64,000 nucleotides of DNA from Niebla homalea (lineage: Eukaryota; Ascomycota; Lecanoromycetes; Lecanorales; Ramalinaceae), in the NCBI GenBank assembly GCA_019925105.1, contig JAHGAU010000023.1, forward strand, positions 248,001-312,000, read 5' to 3'. Below are positions 1-9,082 of the stretch, one piece after another. Positions within the stretch are counted from its first letter, which is position 1, and each line of letters starts with the position of its first letter. The position numbers were made by a program, and so were the translations under genes. Below the pieces are notes generated by a model, which saw only the letters and a list, made by a program, of their open reading frames with translations, searched no databases and was not told the origin of the DNA.

Positions 1-2420
1 GAGCACCATCGTACATATCCGGATCGTCTGCACATATATTTATCAGCCATTATTTTCGTGGAGTTTCACTTGAAATGGACTGAGATTCGGATTGGGAAGC
101 TTACAAGCCTGCCAGTTGACTCGATCCGCCTCATTCAAGGGCGCATAATCAGTCTCGAAGGTGTCGATCGACTTGTCTGCTTTCGTCACCGGCAGGACAG
201 CGCAGGTGTAATCCAGTAAATTCGTAGTGCCAGTGTATGCTGTTGTCATGGAATCGACATGTCAGCCACTTTTTGCTTGAACTCAGCAGATTTTGCAGAG
301 CGTCTTTCGCTGACAGGTCCTGCGACTCCAGCATCACTCACCTCCATGGCGGTATTTGCCGGGTATAATCGCGGCGTGAGCTGCTACTGGCATCACTACC
401 GCGTCTACAGGCTGGCCTGTATTTGCCGAATTAGTAACAAGCTTGCAGGTGATGAAAGATTACTCGAACCATGTGCGCCACCAGTGGAGTTCATGTAATC
501 CAAGTAAGCCTCTTGGAATGCCCTCCCCTCCAAGACGAGATCCTGATACTCGAGTATCGTCATCGGATCCTTGGGCCCCAATACACCTCGAAGCCCAGGG
601 ATGAGAGGCTCGCCGGATAGGCCCAGCTGTTTGTGAATGTCATGCCCGCCGTCTGTTTGAAGCATGGATAGCTGGGGCAAGTCCCTGTCAGTAGACAATC
701 ACAATAAACAGTTATGGGAGTTACGAACATGGATTCTCTTGGTAGTCGCATGCGAGGGAGGCGCCCAGTCAACAACCTGACCGAACATGCCGTCAGTCAA
801 ACGTCTGGCGCATGTTGGTCCTTCTCAGCGTCATGCATACCTTATGTCCTGAAGCGACCAGCGCGTCTCGCATTATGCGAAGTCCTCTACATATTGGCGG
901 ATGCGGTTTGACGATACCGTCATCCCAGTGGAAAGCTATTCTCAATGGGCGGATCATTTGGGCAGACCCATCTCCCTTTGCTCTGGCGAATGAGGAAGTC
1001 AATTGAGTGTCGTTCCAGGGCATTTTGGCTACCCTCGGGTCGCGTAGCCATGGCTCGGTCGAAAGTATTGATTTCATCAGTAGCTCGAGCGCATCGAGCG
1101 AAGTGCTCAAGATTCCGACTGACGAAGGGTATGAGGGCTCGCCCGGATTCTACAATACGTAAAATGGGTTCAGGGAGGGAAAAGCAGTCGATGGGGGTTG
1201 ACTTTGAACCTACCGAGTTGGCCACGTCACGATACGAGAGCCGGTTTGATGTTGGTTTCAGAGCGTATGTCCCGCAAAAGGCCGCAGGAATGCGCACAGA
1301 TCCACCTTGAGAATCCTTCAGATCGGTGCTAAGGAGTGTCTTGCCACCATTCGAGACTCACCGATGTCCGTCCCAATACCGACAGAGCTTCCACGCAAGC
1401 CTAGCAGCGCTCCCTCCCCTACAGTAGCCATAAGCTTCACCAGTCCTTTGATACGTGGTTAGGTGTAGATGTACCTCCTGAAGAACCACCACAGGAGAGC
1501 AGTGTATTATGCGGATTCATCGTTGAGCCGATGATATTGTTCACAGTCTCTCCCATCTACATCGTCTCAAATTGTCAGTCATCCAGTCCAATCGAGAGGC
1601 CATGGTGAAGGCGTCCTCACGGAAACAAACAAGCACTCACCAGTAAGGTCTGGGGGACACTTGTCTAATCCAACAATACCTCGTCAGCCACTGCGTCCTT
1701 CACAAGCGCCGCCCCCTCCCCCAGCCCCCCTTCCCATCCCCCTCCCCCATCGTCAAAAAAACTTACCTTGCAAAAAAGGACCGCCCCAAGCCCCTCGAGC
1801 TCTCCGACGAGCTGACTTTCAACTCGGTGCACTTTCTTGGAATCATCGAGTCCCTCAAAATTGCCAATCCAGCCTACATAACCCATTGTAGTATCGTGGC
1901 CTTTCACATGGAATTGATCCTTGAGACTGACAGGCAAGCCGTGCAATGGGCCTTTGACCCTTCCAGTATCAGAAAGATACTGATCTAAGTATGTGGCGGT
2001 ATGAAACGCAAGGTCGAACATAATCTCATGCAGGCAATTATTCTAGAGTGACGCGAGCGTGATTCTAAGCCCATGTACCGGCATAGCAGAAGATCAAGAA
2101 GAGTGAGGGCTGTCACCCACAATTTGATGCGCGACAGCGGCGGTATGGCAATACGCCTTTGCTACCTCAAGCGAGGTGTATTCCCTCCTCTTGATCTTAG
2201 AGACCAAGGCAATGCTGTCATGTCGAATAACCTCGACCTCTTTGGTGGAAAGGTACTGCTCCACGTAAGGCCCAGTGATGTCACGCTGCGTCTTTGCATC
2301 CTCCAGAGCAGGACCAGAGATAAGCCATTCTTTCGGGATCTTGGAGTGGGTTTCGGCGACTTTGGCGTTTGCTTTTTCTTGCCAAGCTGGCACACGCATT
2401 TTCGAAGCAATCGCTCTCAA
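1..2420 (-). CDS. Amidase-signature (acetamidase-like) hydrolase, 12 exons seen, 3' end cut by window
   Basis: Predicted amidase-signature enzyme that hydrolyses a carboxamide to acid plus ammonia; the substrate cannot be told from sequence. Exons read from the minus strand: 2420-2121, 2042-1767, 1664-1641 (24 nt), 1556-1475, 1418-1362, 1305-1214, 1149-841, 776-729, 671-482, 416-342, 239-105 and 27-1. They join in frame without stops. The catalytic set is present: Lys141 in GLPVSLKD, the cis-serine loop GGSSGGEG (Ser225/226), and nucleophile Ser249 in GTDIGGSVRIPA. Later family blocks also read through, such as TADGGHDIHKQL-like TDGGHDIHKQL, and DPDMYDGAP where the window ends, so the last part of the protein is missing. 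The start may be Met1 (2420) or Met8 (2399). No break is visible, so I treat it as a working gene. It reads the same way as the retropepsin gene 1.1 kb upstream. Confidence 0.88.
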
Positions 2421-3508
2421 TCAGCAGAGCGCGCGCGACTCTTTGTCACATCAAATTGCGAGGGAGAATGAAGAATATATTTCAATGTTGGGCGCATGTC
2501 GGGGATTTTTCGCGAGGCACAGCAAAGTTGTTATCGTGTCCGTCCGGACCGCTGGTACTGGTGAAACGAGGTCCCGATAGCGCTTATGGCGTCTCTGTGG
2601 GGGATCCATTGCCTCAAAGAGGTAATTTCCAACTTTCCACGAATGCTGCGATTGCTGCGATTGTACCCGTAGAGACGGTGAAGCGCCACAGCACTGGTTC
2701 GTCTCGAGTAGAACTCGCCTAATTGTGTGACCTGCGACCGGTGAAATAATGTGCATGAGTCAAGCAGATTTGGCTGACTTGACCGGGCGAGATAACACGA
2801 CATGGTCAGCGCAGATGGTGGTCCAAACCTTCAATTATTGGTAGCCTATTGTCGGAGAACGATGGATTGATTACTCCATCTCTTGTTCTGATTCGTCAAG
2901 GCGATGCAGGTCGACGTCTTGGCACTCCCTTTCGCTGAAGTGCGCTACTCTTGGCGCTAGCGTTGTCAACTTTGCGCAGGAAAGATGAATACCAATATGG
3001 TCCATGTCCAATGCAGACAGAATCTTTTCTTCATATTGCTCCACGAGAAATGTCAGAATAATTCTCGCCAGATTCTTAGGTGTCTCGTTTCCAGGTCTCT
3101 AAATGGGCTACCATGGCTTGCTTGAAGGCATGCAATGCTTCTCAACATGTAATACCGAAATTGTATACAGCTGACAGTCTTTGAGGGATGCACGGTCTCT
3201 ACGGTTCCGGTTGGCCAATGCTGGTGAAGACCATTGCGAACAGAATTGTATTACTGTAAATTGCAGGACGACTACTGTGTCTTTACGGCTTTGTACACGT
3301 GGATTCATTCGTCTCGTACGAAGTTGGCCAATGCGTTGACCCTTTCAGAAGATCTCACACTAGGCCTGCAGTTTGGATTGCGACAATGGAGAGAGAAGAT
3401 ACCGGTAAAAGTCAAACAAGTATTGAATCAAGTCCCTAAACACGAAGAGCTCCGCGCTAAACAAATCACTCACGTATAAAACCAGTGCCCCACTATCCGC
3501 TGCCCGGC
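2421..3508. other. Intergenic region
   Basis: About 1.1 kb between the amidase 5' end and the 3' end of the retropepsin-like gene. Short open frames occur on both strands, but none has a recognisable domain or a convincing splice pattern. It should hold the amidase promoter. Confidence 0.5.
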
Positions 3509-5118
3509 TCAGGAACTATTGGCGGAACCTTCCAAGTTGAGGTCGACTAGCGAGGTGGGAATGCTCGGAATCCTGGGGGTTCGCCCCTCAAAATGATTCG
3601 TATTCCTGGCATCAGCATGTGCTTGTCTGCTGTCATTCCTTGGATCCAGTGATGAGGTCGCAATGCTTGGAATCCTAGGTATTCGCCGGCCGAAGCGACG
3701 ACGGCTTCTTCTGCGAGTGTCCGCCTCCTGTTCCTCAAGATCATTCCGGCGTCTCGCATCTTGGTAGCCTTCTCTTCTGCTAGCTTCTGTCTCCGTTTGT
3801 TCACGGCTATAGCGGCGTCTCGCATCTTCGTATTCTCTTCTTCTCTGCTCCTCCGCTTCCCTTTCCTCCGGACTAGCACGTTGCTTGTTGAAACCAAATG
3901 TATGACTCCACAACTCACGACGAGCACGCTCTACCTCATTCGAGCCTTTTTTTGGAGGTTCTGTTTGTTCTATACATCGTCATCAGGAGGGAATGTTTAG
4001 GCTGATCATCGAGAAGAGTCTTACTTTTGGGCGTGAATAGCCTTGTCACTCTTTCTTGCCACTGTTTTGTGTACCTGAAAGGGACCAACTTCATTGAGGG
4101 GTCCTCTTCCTCCATGTCAAGATGGATCAATGATGAGGTGTGCTTGTTGAAAACGTCATGGTCCCATAACATATCTTCTCCAAGTATGACATCGGATACA
4201 CAGTTTTCAAGAACTTCAAATGTCAGTGGCATAACGTCGCCATTTTCGAAAGTCCAGGTAGTTTCGACTTGTCCGACTGTCTCCTGTTGACTGAAGTCTG
4301 CGAATTGAAGAAGGCCAAGATTTTGAGGCTCCTTCAAAATGCGGAATCCGTGTGTTTGCGCGTATCTATAGGACACGGTCAGCCTCAGAAAACCAGCAGA
4401 TGATGTGGTGGCGAGCACTGCGGATCATCATCCGTGGTAACGCGGAACATGACCCGACCGGTCGCAAATAAAAGCTACAAACATACTGCAGGTCCATTAC
4501 GTTCCTATCAGCACCCGTGTCCGGGACTGCAAATGCCTGGTAATGCCGCCCAATAACCCCGACAAGCCTTTGGGGACTGCTGCTTAGGAAGTTGATACTC
4601 ACTGCATTGTTCCTCGAAAGACAGTTGGTCAGACGATGCCTGTATTTGGATAGCGTCCTAGTAGCTTTCAAAAAGTTTCGACCAAGGATCAAGTCATATG
4701 TGCATTGGGGGACCACGTGGCACATGATTTGGACAATCTTGCTTGGCTCTTGAGCGAAATTCCATTCCATTCGAGTAACACCTGAATGCTGTTTCAGTTC
4801 GCTTTTACTACAGTCTTAGTCCAAGGCCTGCTGCTTACCAAGGGATCTGAGCGACCTTGAATTTCCTAACCTAAAGTCGACCGGGGAGCCTTCGATTGTG
4901 AGAGACATCTTCGTAGCTAACTCAGCAGAAATGATATTTTGGTCCGCGCCAGAATCAGCAAGAGCTGACATCTGTACGCCATTGATAGACCCTTGAAGAC
5001 CACGCCGGAATGTTGTTGGATGAGAAATAATTTTTGGGTTCGCGACGGATTCATTAAAAGCTGACCTCGGTTCGAGGATGATAGACAGTAGCTCGGGCTG
5101 GGTTGCACGCATAGTCAA
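3509..5118 (-). CDS. Tandem retropepsin-like aspartic protease domain protein
   Basis: Four exons (5118-4839, 4781-4487, 4365-4025, 3969-3509) give 458 aa in one frame. Two retropepsin-like units follow each other. Unit 1 has ADSGADQNIIS (Asp55) and the later strand motif DLILGRNFL (about 124-131). Unit 2 has VPDTGADRNVMD (Asp181) and DVILGEDML (about 250-258). Retropepsins normally work as homodimers of one such unit, so this protein could fold as an internal pseudo-dimer; that is inference. Residues 306-400 are Arg/Glu-rich and probably coiled coil. The tail carries two similar RIPRIPSI/RTPRIPSI stretches. There is no reverse transcriptase, integrase or LTR around it, it contains introns and it is not RIP-mutated, so it looks like a host gene of retroelement ancestry. 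A further 5' exon is possible (see 5054-5230). Substrate and location are unknown. Confidence 0.78.
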
Positions 5119-5230
5119 CAGTTCGGAATGTTATTGGATGAGTAGTAATATTTTCGTCCGGCCTATACTTTTTAAGTCGACGTTCAAATGCCTCCAGAGT
5201 CCTAACAGCTTCTTGCTTCCCGAATGCCAT
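5054..5230 (-). other. Short upstream open frame (58 aa), possible 5' exon of the retropepsin gene
   Basis: An open frame beginning MAFGKQEAVRTLEAF and running 58 codons overlaps the start of the retropepsin gene in another frame. It contains THPITFR, very like SHPTTFR in the retropepsin exon 1. This suggests either an alternative or extra first exon, or a small internal duplication. I found no clean in-phase splice joining them. Confidence 0.3.
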
Positions 5231-5479
5231 TAAAAGCTAGTGAAAACGAAACACAGACGCAGGTACGATGCGTGTCCTCCTGGCCTAAAGTAGGACATTC
5301 AGCAAAGCTATCAAAAGCCTCCCTTCAGGAAGATTTGGCTACTTGTGCCTGCTGACTGGAACTGGAGTCATGACGGTGACCCGGTCGAGCAGGAGGAGCC
5401 ACAAGAGAGGAAAATCCTGGAGACACATCAACTTCTTATGTTTCCTCATATCAGTCCAGCCTGACTGCATATTACAGTG

Positions 5480-5715
5480 CTATCTTCATGCGCGGCCAAC
5501 ACATACCTAGCATAGCCCCACTCTCACCGTTAGAGTGGAGTCAGTGCCAACACACAGGTGCCCAACTGCAAAGTCTGCTTAGCCTGATCAGCACGACATT
5601 TCATTCGAGCGCACACTTCAAAAGCCAAGGTTCAAAACCACAAAAGTTCGCAGCACTGCCGACACAGAGTGAGCTTCTAGCACCTGATTTGAAATTTTCA
5701 ATCTGATCGAGTATG
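5480..5715. repeat. Direct repeat copy 1 (upstream of the DUF6594 gene)
   Basis: Copy 1 of a diverged tandem duplication. The shared core includes CCTAGCATAGCCCCACT at about 5506, and the copy ends near GATCGAGTATG (5705-5715). The second copy lies about 235-244 bp downstream, with small indels. Confidence 0.8.
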
Positions 5716-5958
5716 TGTCTTTATGCGCGCCCGACATATACCTAGCATAGCCCCACTGTCACCGTTAGAGCAGGGTCAATGCCAACGCATAAGTGCCCAA
5801 TTACAGAGTGGGTATACTCAGCCTGAGTAGTACGACATTCTATCCCATCTCGTACCTCAAAAGCTAAGGTTCACACTCACAAAAGCTCACATTACTATCG
5901 ACACAGTCAAAGCTTCATTTAAGAACCTGTTTTGAAAAATGTCAACTGGATCGAGCAT
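5716..5958. repeat. Direct repeat copy 2 (promoter and start of the DUF6594 gene)
   Basis: Copy 2 of the tandem duplication. Its core, CCTAGCATAGCCCCACT, is at about 5741. It runs through the ATG at 5939 to GATCGAGCATG (5949-5958). Copy 1 therefore holds a mutated image of the promoter and start region of the gene. Confidence 0.8.
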
Positions 5959-7006
5959 GAAGCAAGACGTTCTGGACGGGTTCCCTGCATTCGCCCACTT
6001 CATTGCAAAGGATCGGGATGCAGCCATTTATCGCAGGTTCGAGTCATTGAGCGCTAGAAATCTGCTTTACCAGCAAAGCGAGCTGAACGCGTTGAAGGAT
6101 CAATTGGAAAAAATTGACGATGTGGATTTCAGGGACGATCGTGACATGAATAATGAAGATGGGCGAAGGGCTGCGAGAGACTGGTCTCTCTTTCAAAATG
6201 ATAATAATGAAAGAGCTAAAGCGCGTCGCAAGCTACAAGCCAACATCAAGAGTAAAATCAAAGAGTACCGTGAGGTCATCTCCGCTGTCCAAAGAACCCA
6301 TCATGAAATTTGTACAGTCCCAGCTTACCTACGGGCAGATGAAGCTTTGCTCCTCGAGAGTCGCGTACTTGCACTCAATTCTCCTGCCGCACGAACACTG
6401 GAGAGCTTCCTGAGGTGGTACGAATCAGATGGCAACAGGCCAGATGGCAAGACAGTTCTGTGGGAGCTGGACGCACTTTTGTTTGAGGACCATGACGACC
6501 TCGTTGCACTAGCACCAGTTGACAACGACCGTCTCAACATCTTCTTGAGATCCGCTTTTGCTTGGCTGTTTCCAGTGAGTAATATCTGGGGCGCTTACTA
6601 CGGAACTCAGCATAGGTGGTAAGTCTGAGGAACGTCATAGAATAACATCTCCGAAGACAGATACTCAGCCGGGCAATTTGATTTACTATTCAGAGAAAAG
6701 CATACAACTCCTGGGAACAATCATCTCTATCTTACTGAGCTCTGTGATCTTGATCGGCGCCATCGTCTTCCTCCTACTCGCGTCCAAAAGAAGCATTGAG
6801 CTCCAAGTTGGGGTCGTCGTCATCTTCACTTTCCTGTTCGCCGCTGTGGTCGGATTGCTCACAAACGCAAGGAGGGCGGAGATTTTTGGGTCTTCTGCTG
6901 CGTAAGCTCCTTTGAGCTTCTCACGTATTCCGCAAGACCAGCCAACTGATACATTTGGTCTAGTTACGCCGCCGTCCTCGTGGTTTTCGTGAGCAACCTC
7001 CGCTAG
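5939..7006 (+). CDS. DUF6594 family membrane protein
   Basis: Three exons (5939-6574, 6657-6901, 6964-7006) give 307 aa. The N-terminal half has the family's opening signature, FPAFAHFIAKDRDAAIYRRF followed by LSARNLLYQQSELNAL, and then a charged, probably coiled-coil region. The C-terminal part has three hydrophobic segments: around IISILLSSVILIGAIVFLLL, VVVIFTFLFAAVVGLL and AAVLVVFVSNLR. That layout, a helical cytosolic body plus a C-terminal membrane anchor, is usual for DUF6594. The family's biochemical role is unknown. The intron-1 acceptor GAAG|ACA was chosen because it alone keeps phase; the last exon is only 43 nt. The start lies inside copy 2 of a tandem duplication, so upstream control elements may be doubled. 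Confidence 0.85.
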
Positions 7007-7734
7007 CTCATAGGGTATAGACGTCAAACCAAGCAGTGCAAGTCAGACTCTTGGGGACGTCAAAGTCAGGGATCACGCTACAGCGGAATCCTTGGAGACT
7101 GCGCTACCTATGGATCGTTTACTGAGGTAAAATCGACCTCAAATGACCCTTGACTCACCACTTTGAGCAACGTTCTGCTACCGCCGGATCAACGAATAGG
7201 GGCTCTTCACGGCATCACTTACAGTCTACATTGGATCAAACGATGCTAGACGAGCACAGCTCCCTAACAAGAGCTTCACTACAATTAGCTTACGAGCTTC
7301 AAATATATGAGACGAAGGCTCTTGGTCTACAATCGAACAAGCCGTACCGTGGAGGAAGCTGTGTCAATCGAGTCTGTCTACATGAGAATGGGAAGCTTTG
7401 CTGGCTCTCCTTTGGTAGGTTCAAGCATTAGGGGCATGGTCATCGGCAGCTGAAACGTGCCCAGCATGATAGAAGCCAGCCGAGCCCCAAATCCCACGAT
7501 AAGCGTGAACAAATCTCGCTCCACATCACACAGCGGAAACCGACGGGCCTACTCTCGAAGCAAGCAGTGCGAACCAACCTCACATCAAAAAACGAAGCTT
7601 TTCCCTTGCCCTCTCTCCCTGCAACCAGATTCAAACAGCGCCCACTCTCCCAACAAACAATATCAGATACCCAGCCACACAAACACTCTCCCCAATTCTC
7701 TCCGCATGAACGAGATCCCCCACCCAACACTCAC

Positions 7735-8045
7735 AAACGCGAGGAACAAAGAGCCTTCCCCACCACCCCTGGATGATTGATCGAACGGTCACGGCCTCAG
7801 ATCCTTGATAACACACGAAAAATAGCTCCCGCTATTCCCCTCCCTCCCTCCTCCCTCAGGAGGAATCACTCTCCTTCACCCATCTTCGCTCGCACGAGAT
7901 CATCCCTAAGTATCCACAAACGTGAAGGAACAAGCGCCTTCCCCACCACCCATGGATGATCCATCGAACGATCGCCGCAACGGATCCTTTGATACGACAC
8001 CGCAAACAAAGCTTCCGCTATCCCCCTCCCTCCCTCCCTCCCTCC
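7735..8045. repeat. 183-bp direct repeat, two copies
   Basis: Copy 1 (about 7735-7850) and copy 2 (about 7918-8045) share GCCTTCCCCACCACCC (7753 and 7936), then GGATGAT, TCGAACG and a terminal CCCTCCCTCC run. The offset is 183 bp. Confidence 0.75.
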
Positions 8046-8388
8046 CTCAGCAGGATTTCAACCACCCTCGTCTATCATAAGACCTACCTGAGCAGCAACC
8101 CTTTTCCCTCCCCCTCCAAAATACCCCTTTCTCCACCCCCTACCCCCTAAAAAGAGTGAAAGGGCCTGGGAGGAGACACATCACCAAACCACCCCTCAAC
8201 CACGCCTCAACCCCCTCCCCCTTTTCTCTCTTTCCATACCTCCCTCCCTTCGCACGTACCCTCCACCAGAAGCAAGAAATTACCCAAACACCACAGAATA
8301 TGCATTCAACCACAGCGCCGGATCTCCCTTCCCCACCTTCCCCAGGAAACAGGAATGCGGAACGAAACGGTACCAACCTCACCACCCC

Positions 8389-8470
8389 CCCCCATCACCA
8401 CCACCACCACCACCATCACCACCACCACCACCACCACTACCGCCGCCGCTGCCGCCGCCGCCGCCGCCGT
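8389..8470. repeat. (CAC)n followed by (CCG)n triplet microsatellite
   Basis: A nearly pure run of CAC triplets changes into CCG triplets at about 8440. It lies outside any supported coding region. Confidence 0.9.
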
Positions 8471-8580
8471 GTTAATCACGATAGATAGGTAAGGTCTGCA
8501 ACGACCCCCGGCGCGCGACACAATTGTTGTTGTTTTGTGCGCGTGAATGTGTCTGTAGGAAAGCTGAAGTCATCTATTAG

Positions 8581-8785
8581 CGCTGGCTGGGCTGGGCTGG
8601 GCTGGCTGGGCTGGCTGGGCTGGCTGGGCTGGCTGGGCTGGGCGGGCTGGCTGCTTGGCTGGCTGGGCGGGCTGGCTGGCTGGCTGGGCTAGGCGGGCTG
8701 GCTGGGCTGGCTGGCTGGCTAGCTGGACTGACTGGGCTGGCTGGGCTGGCTGGGCTGGCTGGGCTGGGCGGGCTGGCTGGGTGGG
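8581..8785. repeat. GGGCTGGCT minisatellite
   Basis: About 200 bp of imperfect GGGCTGGCT/GGCTGGCT units. GGG runs recur every nine or so bases on the plus strand, so G-quadruplex formation is possible. The tract lies about 300 bp beyond the 3' end of the DPP III gene. Confidence 0.92.
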
Positions 8786-9082
8786 CAGAGACGGATGTGC
8801 ATCATGGGCAAACATGGATGTATGGATGGATGGGAAGCAATTGAGTCTGTCAGAGCCGCTGCTGCTGCTGGCTGGACAGAGATATGATGTGGATAGCCTT
8901 GACTACCCCAGAGATCATCCAAAATACTACAGCGGGGCGCGCATTTCTTTGTTCCCCATCCATCCATCCATTCATTCATTCATTTTCTACAAGACCAAGG
9001 CACTCCGTACGGTACAAGCGAGCAAGCGCGGATCCTTTCCCCTCTGTCTCTCAGACGAGGAAAATGTTTCAATTTATCATAT

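Larger units (their letters stand above)
7007..9082. other. Repeat- and pyrimidine-rich intergenic region
   Basis: No supported gene. The strand is strongly pyrimidine-biased from about 7440 to 8380, with runs of CCCTCCCT. It contains a 183-bp direct repeat, CAC and CCG triplet tracts, a GGCTGGCT minisatellite, and CCATCCAT/CATTCATT tetranucleotide runs near 8957-8990. Open frames here translate to His-, Pro- or Gly/Trp/Ala-only proteins and are artefacts of the repeats. Confidence 0.7.

Noticed and set aside
3509..5118. Retropepsin gene as part of an active retrotransposon
   Set aside because: It has introns, normal CA/TG content, no LTRs and no reverse transcriptase or integrase nearby.
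8156..8488. 110-codon plus-strand frame ending in a long His run and Arg run
   Set aside because: It is a direct read-out of the CAC and CCG triplet repeats; no domain, and no conserved start.
8581..8785. Possible CRISPR-like or telomeric repeat
   Set aside because: Units are contiguous with no unique spacers, and the unit is not a telomere repeat; it is a minisatellite.
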